Positions 1-7,142 of a DNA stretch of 9,300 nt are shown one piece after another. The stretch is taken from assembly GCF_902491285.1 (NCBI RefSeq), contig NZ_CABUHK010000129.1, forward strand, positions 1-9,300, in the 5' to 3' direction. A program made the translations under genes and the position numbers. The first letter of the stretch is position 1. The number at the start of each line of letters is the position of its first letter. The notes beneath the pieces are model-generated. The model made no database searches. It was not told where the DNA came from and was given only the letters and a program-made list of their open reading frames with translations. Origin of the DNA: an uncultured Bacteroides sp. (lineage in GTDB: Bacteria; Bacteroidota; Bacteroidia; Bacteroidales; Bacteroidaceae).

Positions 1-701
1 ACTCCAATACTCCCCGCCACTTGGCAGAGTTCTGGATGATTGAGCCGGAAGTTGCCTTCAACGATATTGCGGACAATATGGATTTGGCTGAAGAGTTCAT
101 TAAGTATTGTGTGAAATGGGCGTTGGATAACTGTGCGGACGACGTGAAGTTCTTGAACGATATGTTCGATAAGGGACTGATTGAACGTCTGCAAGGTGTA
201 TTGAAAGATAATTTCGTTCGTCTGCCTTATACAGACGGTATCAAGATTTTGGAAGAGGCCGTAGCGAAAGGACACAAGTTCGAGTTCCCGGTTTACTGGG
301 GCGTCGATCTGGCTTCCGAGCACGAACGTTATCTGGTGGAAGAACACTTCAAGCGTCCGGTGATCCTGACTGACTATCCGAAGGATATCAAGGCTTTCTA
401 TATGAAGCAGAACGAGGATGGTAAGACGGTACGTGCGATGGATGTTCTTTTCCCGAAAATCGGTGAAATCATTGGCGGTTCCGAACGTGAATCGGATTAT
501 AATAAGTTGATGACCCGTATCGAAGAGATGCATATCCCGATGAAGGATATGTGGTGGTATCTGGATACCCGCAAGTTCGGTACTTGTCCTCACTCCGGTT
601 TCGGACTCGGTTTCGAACGCTTGTTACTTTTCGTAACAGGTATGGCGAACATCCGTGACGTGATACCGTTTCCGCGTACACCGAGAAATGCTGATTTCTA
701 A
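1..701 (+). CDS. asnS: Asparaginyl-tRNA synthetase, C-terminal half (5' end outside window)
   Basis: This cytoplasmic class II aminoacyl-tRNA synthetase charges tRNA-Asn with asparagine using ATP. The reading frame is open from base 3 and gives about 232 residues. Family members are usually about 465 residues long, so roughly the N-terminal half, including the anticodon-binding OB fold, lies upstream of the window. The visible part starts with the AEFWMIEPE block of the catalytic core. It ends with class II motif 3 ([14 protein letters not shown], containing the ATP-binding arginine) and the tail [12 protein letters not shown], which closely resembles the end of E. coli AsnRS. No true start codon is visible; the TTG at base 21 is an internal leucine codon. 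The gene is closed by its own hairpin terminator. It is housekeeping and probably unrelated to the carbohydrate genes that follow. Confidence 0.97.
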   Translation, partial: SNTPRHLAEFWMIEPEVAFNDIADNMDLAEEFIKYCVKWALDNCADDVKFLNDMFDKGLIERLQGVLKDNFVRLPYTDGIKILEEAVAKGHKFEFPVYWGVDLASEHERYLVEEHFKRPVILTDYPKDIKAFYMKQNEDGKTVRAMDVLFPKIGEIIGGSERESDYNKLMTRIEEMHIPMKDMWWYLDTRKFGTCPHSGFGLGFERLLLFVTGMANIRDVIPFPRTPRNADF

Positions 702-724
702 TATTTCGGTATATTTATGTAAGG

Positions 725-757
725 CTCGCATAATCTTTTGGTTATGCGAGTTTTTTT
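725..757 (+). terminator. Intrinsic terminator of asnS
   Basis: A perfect 9-bp stem (CTCGCATAA at 725-733, TTATGCGAG at 742-750) with an 8-nt loop is followed directly by seven T residues at 751-757. This is the classic Rho-independent layout, 23 bases after the asnS stop. On the minus strand the U-tract would be missing, so it acts in the + direction only. Confidence 0.9.
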
Positions 758-792
758 ATGCGCTTCATGGTTCTATTCTCAAAATAAATATT

Positions 793-800
793 TATATTTG
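793..800 (+). promoter_or_regulatory. Bacteroides-type -7 element for the 841-1332 gene
   Basis: TATATTTG matches the Bacteroides -7 consensus TAnnTTTG. It lies 40 bp before the start codon at 841, predicting a transcript start near 805-808 and a leader of about 35 nt. No TTTG-like -33 box is present at the expected distance (around 769-773 reads GGTTC), so this rests on the -7 match alone. Confidence 0.5.
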
Positions 801-840
801 GAGATACGCATTCGAGAGTGTTAACTAAAATAATACGACA

Positions 841-1332
841 ATGAAAAAGCTCTATTTCTTTACCATGCTTTCAATAATGTTGTTGGCGGTAACAGGTGCG
901 ACGGCCCAGAAGAAAACTAAATTCAAAGCGGCCGAGTTGAAAGGAATCTGGCAACTTTGCCATTATGTGTCGGAATCTCCCGATGTTCCGGGAGAGTTGA
1001 AGCCCAGTAATACATTTAAGGTGTTGAGTGAAGACGGACGAATCGTGAACTTTACGATTATTCCCGGTTCTGATGCAATTATTACGGGGTATGGTACGTA
1101 TAAGCAATTAACTGACGATTCTTATAAGGAAAGTATCGAGAAGAATATTCATCTCCCGATGCTGGATAATCAGGATAATATTCTGGAATTCGAGATTAAG
1201 GATAATGATTATCTGTGTCTGAAGTATTTCATCAAAAACGATTTGAATGGGAACGAACTGAATACCTGGTATTATGAAACCTGGAAACGGGTGGAGATGC
1301 CGGCCAAGTTCCCGGAAGATATTGTGAGATAA
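841..1332 (+). CDS. Small secreted protein, DUF4488/lipocalin-like
   Basis: This 163-residue protein has a clear Sec signal peptide: MKK, then a hydrophobic stretch, then ATA-Q, with predicted cleavage after residue 22 by signal peptidase I. There is no lipobox cysteine, so it should be soluble in the periplasm or exported. The mature part begins LKGIWQLC (residues 33-40), continues as alternating beta-like stretches, and ends with a [12 protein letters not shown] segment. An LxGxW opening followed by about 120 residues of beta structure and a C-terminal W-x-R is typical of lipocalin-like small proteins in Bacteroides. I recognise it as resembling the DUF4488 family, from memory rather than by search. 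The function is unknown. It is flanked by its own promoter-like -7 element and a downstream palindrome, so it is probably monocistronic and not in an operon with the GH88 gene. Confidence 0.85.
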   Translation: MKKLYFFTMLSIMLLAVTGATAQKKTKFKAAELKGIWQLCHYVSESPDVPGELKPSNTFKVLSEDGRIVNFTIIPGSDAIITGYGTYKQLTDDSYKESIEKNIHLPMLDNQDNILEFEIKDNDYLCLKYFIKNDLNGNELNTWYYETWKRVEMPAKFPEDIVR

Positions 1333-1350
1333 AGATATCGTTTTTTTATT

Positions 1351-1421
1351 AGGCACGGATTTTACGAAATGCACTGTATTCAAGCATAGCAAGAGTACAG
1401 TATATCGTAGAATCCGTGCCT
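1351..1421. repeat. Long imperfect palindrome, candidate dispersed repeat
   Basis: The left arm at 1351-1378 begins AGGCACGGATT and the right arm at 1396-1421 ends AATCCGTGCCT. Pairing runs 11 bp, then one G-U wobble, then 5 bp (TACGA/TCGTA), an internal loop of 5 against 3 nt, and a further 6 bp (ACTGTA/TACAGT) around a 17-nt loop. It starts 19 bp after the stop of the 841-1332 gene. Only a weak TCTTTTG stretch follows, so it is not a convincing intrinsic terminator, although a folded 3' end protecting the mRNA is possible. AATCCGTGCCT-like strings are familiar to me from Bacteroides intergenic regions, which suggests a REP-like element. That is recollection, not a search result. Confidence 0.75.
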
Positions 1422-1481
1422 GTCTTTTGTGTAAAAGATAAAAACGAAGAGGTTTTGGACGAAATCAAAGTCGGTTTAAAT

Positions 1482-1522
1482 AGAAACGGAAATGAAAAGG
1501 AAGATATATAAATTCCGTTTCT
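1482..1522. promoter_or_regulatory. Inverted repeat upstream of the GH88 promoter, candidate operator
   Basis: AGAAACGGAA (1482-1491) and TTCCGTTTCT (1513-1522) form a perfect 10-bp inverted repeat with a 21-nt A-rich spacer. The right arm ends 11 bp before the -7 element at 1534-1541, so it covers the place where a -33 box would be. No canonical TTTG -33 box is seen, which fits a promoter that depends on an activator. The neighbouring HTCS, with its AraC-type domain, is the obvious candidate to bind here. That is inference. Confidence 0.45.
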
Positions 1523-1533
1523 CTGCATTGCTC

Positions 1534-1541
1534 TAACTTTG
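1534..1541 (+). promoter_or_regulatory. Bacteroides-type -7 element for the GH88 gene
   Basis: TAACTTTG fits TAnnTTTG exactly and lies 29 bp before the start codon at 1571. It predicts a transcript start near 1547-1550 and a leader of about 20 nt. A TTTG -33 box is lacking about 20 bp upstream; the sequence there is the right arm of the 1482-1522 inverted repeat. Confidence 0.65.
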
Positions 1542-1570
1542 CCTGCATCAACAATTGTAGAATTAGAACA

Positions 1571-2773
1571 ATGAAAAACAAACTTTTAGTGGCGGTAGGG
1601 AGCATTGCTTTCCTGACTGCCTGCAATGCTCCGAAAGGAAATGAGATGCAATGGTTCGACCATGCGGTGAAAACATCCGGGCATCAGTTGCTCTATATGG
1701 CAGAGCAATTGAAGAATGAGCCGGACACGGCTTGCTTCCCCCGTTCCATAAAAGAAGGAAAGTACAGGTTGGAACATCCTACCGACTGGACGAGCGGTTT
1801 TTATCCCGGTTCGATGTGGCTGGCATACGAACTGACCGGGGATGAAGCGCTGGCAAAGGAAGCACGCAAGTACACGAACCGTTTGCAGGATATGCAATAT
1901 TATACGGGCAATCACGATTTGGGCTTTATGATGTTTTGCAGTTACGGGCAGGGGATTCGTCTGAAACCGGAGCCGGCCGACAGTCTGATTCTGGTACATT
2001 CTTCCGAAAGTCTTTGTTCCCGGTTTAGCCCGAAAGTAGGATTGATTCGTTCGTGGGACTTCGGCGACTGGAGTTATCCGGTGATTATTGATAATATGAT
2101 GAATCTTGAAATGTTGTTCTGGGCTTCAGAGCGGACTGATAATCCTGTATATCGTGATATTGCTATTGCTCATGCCGACAAGACATTGAAGAATCATTTC
2201 CGGGCGGACATGACCTCTTATCATGTGGTAAGCTATCTGGCGGACAGCGGCGAAGTGGAGTCGAAAGGAACATTCCAGGGATATGCCGATTCTTCCGCCT
2301 GGGCGCGTGGTCAGGCGTGGGGAGTGTATGGATATACCATGTGTTACCGCTTCACCAAGCAGCAGAACTATCTGGATGCCGCTCATAAGATAGCCCGGTT
2401 TATTATCGACCATCGTCCGTCGGAAAATGATTATATCCCTTACTGGGATTATGACGCGCCCAAGATTCCGAATGAACCGAGAGATGCTTCCGCGGCTGCT
2501 GTGACAGCTTCCGCATTACTGGAACTGAGCGGATATGGTGATAAGAAACAAGGAGAAGAATACTTCCGTTATGCGGAAAACATTCTGAAGCAACTGTCAT
2601 CTGAGGAATATTTGGCGGAAGAAGGAGAAAATCAGGGTTTCATCCTGCTGCATTCTGTCGGCAGTTTCCCGCACGACAGCGAGATTGATACGCCGTTGAA
2701 CTATGCCGATTATTATTATTTGGAAGCAATGAAGCGCTATAAGGATTTAAAAGAGAATTCAAATCGTTCATAG
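1571..2773 (+). CDS. GH88-type unsaturated glucuronyl hydrolase, lipoprotein
   Basis: This 400-residue enzyme is predicted to hydrolyse 4,5-unsaturated uronic acid from the non-reducing end of oligosaccharides made by polysaccharide lyases, for example from chondroitin, hyaluronan or heparin. The N-terminus is a lipoprotein signal with lipobox LTAC (residues 15-18, Cys18), so it should be membrane-anchored, facing the periplasm or outer membrane. Family hallmarks follow in order: DWTSGFYPGSMWLAYE (72-87), HDLGFM with Asp116, IIDNMMNLE with Asp174, GYADSSAWARGQAWGVYGY (237-255), YWDYDAP (291-297) and RDASAAAVTASALLEL (304-319). Asp116 and Asp174 match the two catalytic aspartates of Bacillus GL1 UGL (Asp88 and Asp149) by motif. 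Length and motifs look complete. The HTCS gene follows after 113 bp. GH105 (rhamnogalacturonyl hydrolase) shares the fold, but the motif pattern favours GH88. The exact substrate cannot be read from sequence. Confidence 0.95.
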   Translation: MKNKLLVAVGSIAFLTACNAPKGNEMQWFDHAVKTSGHQLLYMAEQLKNEPDTACFPRSIKEGKYRLEHPTDWTSGFYPGSMWLAYELTGDEALAKEARKYTNRLQDMQYYTGNHDLGFMMFCSYGQGIRLKPEPADSLILVHSSESLCSRFSPKVGLIRSWDFGDWSYPVIIDNMMNLEMLFWASERTDNPVYRDIAIAHADKTLKNHFRADMTSYHVVSYLADSGEVESKGTFQGYADSSAWARGQAWGVYGYTMCYRFTKQQNYLDAAHKIARFIIDHRPSENDYIPYWDYDAPKIPNEPRDASAAAVTASALLELSGYGDKKQGEEYFRYAENILKQLSSEEYLAEEGENQGFILLHSVGSFPHDSEIDTPLNYADYYYLEAMKRYKDLKENSNRS

Positions 2774-2792
2774 TATTAGTTTTTTAAGGTCG

Positions 2793-2901
2793 ATGCCGGT
2801 CCTTTATATGAGTTAAAAAACAGGGTTTGTTTATAAGATTGGACTGAAAATATCTATCTTTACGATGAAATCTTTAATATTAGCTTATGAAAGACCGGCA
2901 T
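2793..2901 (+). promoter_or_regulatory. Long-range inverted repeat covering the HTCS start codon
   Basis: Bases 2793-2807 (ATGCCGGTCCTTTAT) are complementary to 2887-2901 (ATGAAAGACCGGCAT), the first five HTCS codons including the ATG. Nine bp are perfect (2793-2801 with 2893-2901). Extending over 15 positions leaves one mismatch and one G-U wobble. The left arm lies upstream of the putative HTCS promoter, so the pairing can form only in RNA reading through from the GH88 gene. This is a structural observation; its regulatory role is inferred. Confidence 0.35.
2855..2862 (+). promoter_or_regulatory. Possible -7 element for the HTCS gene
   Basis: TATCTTTA differs from TAnnTTTG only in the last base and lies 24 bp before the start codon at 2887. 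A TTTG at 2826-2829 could serve as the -33 box, but its 25-bp spacing is longer than the usual 19-21. It is a weak match, and readthrough from the GH88 gene is an alternative way of expressing the HTCS. Confidence 0.35.
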
Positions 2902-5900
2902 TTGCTGTTTAAGTACATACTCGGATTATCCGTTTGCATCTTGTTTCTTCCTTTATATGCTATCCCGGGTGCCGACAGCCCTATCCATTTTAAGCGGTTG
3001 TCCGTAGACGACGGACTGTCACAGAATACTGTACTTGCCTTGACGCAAGACCATAATAATAAGATTTGGGTAGGCACGGTAGACGGGCTGAACTGGTATG
3101 AAGGAGCCCGCTTTGCTTCTTACTATAAGGTACCGGATGATACGACAAGCCTGGCGAACAATCATGTGTATTCACTTTATACCGACCCGAAAGGCACGGT
3201 ATGGGTAGGTACGCAGGTCGGCCTGTCCCGTTATAATATTGTAGGGAATAATTTCACCAACTATTCACCGGCGGACAATCAGCCGATGCAGGTGCTGGCT
3301 ATCGGGGAATCGGAAGAGGGTGACCGGCTTCTGCTTGCCACCAATATAGGGCTGGTGATTTTCGATAAAAAGACGGGGCGGATGAAGGTGCAGCCGGAAC
3401 TTGCCGGAAAAACGATTTATTCGGTTTGCCGGATGAATGACGGCTTCCTGCTGGGTACTTCGGAAGGTGTTTATTTCTACTACGTACGCAATGAGAACGT
3501 GACCCGGCTTCTCCTTCAACTGAAAGGGGAAGTTATCTCCGGTATGCTTTATGATGACAGAACCGGAAATTGCTGGTTGGCTTCATTGACCAACGGGGTA
3601 TATTGTGTCGATAACAATTTCCAGATAAAAAAGCATTATAACAAGCAGAATACCCCTGCTTACTTCCTTACAAACTCAGTCAGGACATTGAGCCAGGATG
3701 ACAAGGGACGAATCTGGATAGGTACTATGGAAGCCTTGCTTGTTCTTGAACCGGAAGCTGAGACTTTTCAGATTTGCCGTTTTTCGCCCGAAGACCCTAC
3801 CTCATTAGGGCACAACTCCATTCGCTCTATCCTGAAAGATAACCAGGGCGGTATGTGGATAGGCACGTTTTACGGCGGGCTTAATTATTATCATCCTTTA
3901 GCTCCGGCTTTCGGACGCTTGCAACATTCTTCCTGCCGGAACTCGTTGAGTGATAACACCGTAAGTTGTATAGCCGAGGAACCGGACAGCGAGAATCTGT
4001 GGATTGGCACGAATGACGGCGGATTAAACTACTATGACCGGAAAACAGGAGCTTTCTCATGCTTCCGGGCGGGGACTTCCGCCAATTCCCTGAAGTCTGA
4101 TAATATAAAATGTATATGGACGGATAGGGATGGTAGTGTCTATATCGGTACTCATGGCGGAGGAATGAACCGTCTGCACCGCAAGAGCGGGAGAATAGAA
4201 ACGTTCAACTTCCCACATTCGGTTTCTCTGAATAACAGTTGCTATTCCTTACTGGACGGAGAGGACGGAACGCTTTGGGTAGGTGGTATGAGCGGGCTTT
4301 TCCTCTTTGACAAACAGACCGGCGGGTTTTCATTGCATCCATTGGCTAAAAAGCACAACAAACTGGAGAACGTGTTGATATATACATTGTTCCGTGACTC
4401 GAAAGGAAGGATATGGATTGGAACGGAAGAAAGTTTGTTCTTGTATGCCGGCGGAAAACTGGAAGAATTGCATCTTCCTTCTTCGGCTTATCTGCATGGG
4501 CTGATACAAGCCTTCTGTGTGCAGGAAGATAGCCATCACCATATATGGATAGGTTCTTCTACAGGTCTATACCGCTATAAGGAGGGTGCGCCAACCGCTT
4601 GGGAACAATATACAATGAAAGACGGTTTGCCGAATGACTTTATTTATAGCATACTGGAAGATGAACGGGGACGTCTGTGGCTGACTACCAACAAGGGACT
4701 GGCCTGCTTCAACAGGGAAGAAGGCACTTTCCTCAACTATACCAAACAGGACGGGCTGCCTCACGACCAGTTCAATTTCTTCGGAGCTTGTAAGGCACAG
4801 GATGGTACGTTCTTTTTGGGTTCTCTCGGTGGTGTTGCCTATTTCAAACCTTACGAACTGGAGGATAATCCGTATTCTCCGAATGCGGTTGTCACGGGAG
4901 CCGTAGTCTTTAATCAAGTGATTACGGACTTGAAAAGCGAGCGGGTACGTTATTATCAGGATGAGCAGGGACGAATGCTTGGTATGTCGTTCCCTTCCGA
5001 CCAGAAATTATTTAATATCCGCTTTGTCGTTATTAACTATCTGGCGGGAAAGCGGAATCAGTTCATTTATAAGTTGGAAGGATTTGAAACGGAGTGGAAT
5101 TATTCCAAATACACGTCGTCCTCGCGGGCGAGCTATTCCAATCTGCCGCCCGGAGAATATGTGTTCAAAGTGAAGGCATGCAACAATAACGGGAAATGGA
5201 GCGAAGCTACTACGGAATTTTTTGTGCACATCATCCCGATGTGGTATCAGACTTGGTGGGCAAAGATGCTTTTCGTTTTCTTTTCTGTAGGACTGCTCGT
5301 ATTCATTGTCTATTTCTTCATAGCTCGTGCCAAGATGAAAATGCAGGTGCGAATCGAACAGATAGAACGGAATAAGGTAGAAGAAATCAGTCAGGAGAAG
5401 GTGCGTTTCTATATGAATATGTCTCATGAACTGCGTACTCCGTTGAGCCTGATACTGGCTCCGTTGGAAGAAGTCCTGGGGCAGAATAGTCTGGTAGGTG
5501 CTCCGGTGCGTCAAAAACTGGATTATGTTTATAAGAACGGACGAAAGTTGCTGCATATTGTCAATCAATTATTGGATTTCCGGAAAGCTGAAGCGGGAGC
5601 GATGCCTGTTCATGTGGCGCAGACGGATGTAAATGGATTGTTGGAGGACGTATGCGCCCTATTCAGAGAGAATGCGGAAAAGCGGAATATAGACTTAAGT
5701 CTGAAGTCCGACCTGAAAGGGCGGTTGCTTCCGGCTGATAAGGCATATTTGGAAACTATTCTGATGAATCTGTTGTCGAACGCCTTTAAGTTTACGCCGG
5801 ATGGGGGTAATATAGTGCTCTCTTTATACGCAGAGGGGGAAACATATAGCTTTACTGTGAGAGATAGCGGCATCGGTATGTCTCAGGAACAGCTTACCCG

Positions 5901-6993
5901 TATTTTCGAACGTTTCTATCAGATAGACGGGCAACGGAAAGGGACGGGTATCGGACTGTCATTGGTGAAAATGCTTGTAGAGAAGCATCACGGAACTATT
6001 GTTGTGGAAAGTGAAGCTAATAGCTATACGGAATTTAAAGTCGCTTTGCCTGCCGACATCAACGCTTTCACAGAGAAAGAGCGGGAAGCACCGGAACATG
6101 AAGCTGAAGCATCTGCATCCTTTCGGGAACTCCCGGTGGCTGACGAATACTTCTCCGGTGACCTATCGGCTATAGGTTCTGCGGAAGCATCCGGGGATGA
6201 CCGGATAGGGGTGGAAACTGCCGGTGAGGAAGAACGTCCCACTATTTTGCTGGTGGATGATAATAAGGAAATGGTGGATTACCTGAGAGACAATTTCCGT
6301 CAGAATTATGTGACGCTGACAGCCGGAAATGGGGAAGAAGCGTTAGCTATCATGAAAGAACACCGGGTAGATGTCGTCCTTTCCGACGTGATGATGCCGG
6401 GAATTGACGGGATTAAGCTTTGTCAGCTTATTAAAAGGAATTTGCAGACTTGCCATATTCCGGTGATTCTGCTGTCTGCCAAAGGAAGTGTCGATGCACA
6501 GACGGAAGGTATTCAGGCGGGAGCCGACGATTACATCGCGAAACCGTTCTCTATCCATTTACTGAATGGCAAGATAGCCAATTTGCTGAAAGCCCGCCAA
6601 CGGTTGAAACATTATTATTCCAACACGATTGACATCGATACTGCCAAAATGACTTCCAATACCTTGGATGAGGAATTTATGAACAGAGCCATTCAGGTGG
6701 TGGAAGAGAATATCAGTAACGAAGATTTCACATCCGAGGACTTGGCAAGCAAACTTTGCATGAGCCGTTCGTCGCTTTATCTCAAGATGAATTCCATATC
6801 CGGTGAACCGCCCGCCAACTTTGTCCGCCGCATTCGCTTTAATAAGGCTTGCAAATTGTTGTTGGAAGGACGTTATTCCGTTGCCGAGATTAGTAGCATG
6901 GTAGGTTTCGGCTCTTCTTCTTATTTCTCTACCAGTTTTAAAAAGTACGTCGGTTGCCTGCCGTCGGATTATATAAAACAACACACTAAGTAG
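2887..6993 (+). CDS. Hybrid two-component system (HTCS) sensor/regulator, AraC-type output
   Basis: This single 1368-residue protein senses a periplasmic glycan fragment and activates transcription. The order is: signal peptide (about 1-27); 14 Reg_prop-like blade motifs of the WxGT...GL type (first at W61, second at W106, last near 643), enough for two seven-bladed propellers; Y_Y_Y domain (about 705-783); one membrane helix (about 791-812); HisKA with MSHELRTPL, phospho-acceptor His847; HATPase with N-box Asn965, DSGIGM (993-998) and GTGIGLSL (1019-1026); an acidic, Ala/Glu-rich linker (about 1058-1117); a receiver with LLVDDN (1121-1126), phospho-acceptor Asp1167 and Lys1219-Pro; and a C-terminal AraC HTH (about 1265-1368) ending in VGFGSSSYFSTSFKKYVG. 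All catalytic residues are present, so it should be functional. The ATG at 2887 is chosen because it directly precedes the signal peptide. The adjacent GH88 gene suggests a ligand of the unsaturated-uronide disaccharide type, as known for the B. thetaiotaomicron chondroitin HTCS; this is inferred. Confidence 0.97.
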   Translation: MKDRHLLFKYILGLSVCILFLPLYAIPGADSPIHFKRLSVDDGLSQNTVLALTQDHNNKIWVGTVDGLNWYEGARFASYYKVPDDTTSLANNHVYSLYTDPKGTVWVGTQVGLSRYNIVGNNFTNYSPADNQPMQVLAIGESEEGDRLLLATNIGLVIFDKKTGRMKVQPELAGKTIYSVCRMNDGFLLGTSEGVYFYYVRNENVTRLLLQLKGEVISGMLYDDRTGNCWLASLTNGVYCVDNNFQIKKHYNKQNTPAYFLTNSVRTLSQDDKGRIWIGTMEALLVLEPEAETFQICRFSPEDPTSLGHNSIRSILKDNQGGMWIGTFYGGLNYYHPLAPAFGRLQHSSCRNSLSDNTVSCIAEEPDSENLWIGTNDGGLNYYDRKTGAFSCFRAGTSANSLKSDNIKCIWTDRDGSVYIGTHGGGMNRLHRKSGRIETFNFPHSVSLNNSCYSLLDGEDGTLWVGGMSGLFLFDKQTGGFSLHPLAKKHNKLENVLIYTLFRDSKGRIWIGTEESLFLYAGGKLEELHLPSSAYLHGLIQAFCVQEDSHHHIWIGSSTGLYRYKEGAPTAWEQYTMKDGLPNDFIYSILEDERGRLWLTTNKGLACFNREEGTFLNYTKQDGLPHDQFNFFGACKAQDGTFFLGSLGGVAYFKPYELEDNPYSPNAVVTGAVVFNQVITDLKSERVRYYQDEQGRMLGMSFPSDQKLFNIRFVVINYLAGKRNQFIYKLEGFETEWNYSKYTSSSRASYSNLPPGEYVFKVKACNNNGKWSEATTEFFVHIIPMWYQTWWAKMLFVFFSVGLLVFIVYFFIARAKMKMQVRIEQIERNKVEEISQEKVRFYMNMSHELRTPLSLILAPLEEVLGQNSLVGAPVRQKLDYVYKNGRKLLHIVNQLLDFRKAEAGAMPVHVAQTDVNGLLEDVCALFRENAEKRNIDLSLKSDLKGRLLPADKAYLETILMNLLSNAFKFTPDGGNIVLSLYAEGETYSFTVRDSGIGMSQEQLTRIFERFYQIDGQRKGTGIGLSLVKMLVEKHHGTIVVESEANSYTEFKVALPADINAFTEKEREAPEHEAEASASFRELPVADEYFSGDLSAIGSAEASGDDRIGVETAGEEERPTILLVDDNKEMVDYLRDNFRQNYVTLTAGNGEEALAIMKEHRVDVVLSDVMMPGIDGIKLCQLIKRNLQTCHIPVILLSAKGSVDAQTEGIQAGADDYIAKPFSIHLLNGKIANLLKARQRLKHYYSNTIDIDTAKMTSNTLDEEFMNRAIQVVEENISNEDFTSEDLASKLCMSRSSLYLKMNSISGEPPANFVRRIRFNKACKLLLEGRYSVAEISSMVGFGSSSYFSTSFKKYVGCLPSDYIKQHTK

Positions 6994-7142
6994 TGCATCT
7001 TCTGCAAGCCATCTTCTTCGGGTATCTTCTCCGAAACGAAGGCGAGTGGCTTGCCGTGGTCGGGCTGCAAAAGGAAGGCGGAATAATGGAGCGGTTTCTC
7101 TATTTGGCTTTCAACGTCATTCGCCGTTTTTGAACTTCTTTT
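6969..7142 (-). pseudogene. Possible coding remnant downstream of the AbiEii gene
   Basis: On the minus strand, one frame is open from 7142 down to a TAA at 6969-6971, 57 codons in all. It reads like protein: ...NDVESQIEKPLHYSAF, then LLQPDHGKPLAFVSEKIP, then EEDGLQKMHYLV. Most codons in the middle end in G or C, and the stretch looks more GC-rich than its surroundings. There is no ATG before the Met at 6998, and a TAG closes the frame at 7143-7145, so no normal start is available. It overlaps the last codons of both convergent neighbours. It may be the tail of a gene truncated when the AbiE cassette arrived. I do not recognise the family. The complementary strand is also open through 6995-7084 (for example FCKPSSSGIFSETKA), so the coding strand is not certain. 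Confidence 0.3.

Noticed and set aside
1351..1421. Palindrome as a Rho-independent terminator
   Set aside because: The stem is followed by GTCTTTTG rather than a clean U-run, and the T-run at 1341-1347 precedes the stem instead of following it.
2779..2821. AT-rich 9-bp inverted repeat (GTTTTTTAA/TTAAAAAAC) as a terminator after the GH88 gene
   Set aside because: The stem is almost all A-T, the loop is long (25 nt), and no U-tract follows the right arm. At most a weak effect.
2865..2912. 15-codon ORF overlapping the HTCS start as a leader peptide
   Set aside because: It is very short, in a different frame, has no distinctive residue run that would suggest attenuation, and is likely to occur by chance.
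5008..5568. 186-codon minus-strand ORF inside the HTCS gene
   Set aside because: It is a shadow of the Y_Y_Y, membrane and HisKA-coding region; the plus-strand protein has all expected motifs.
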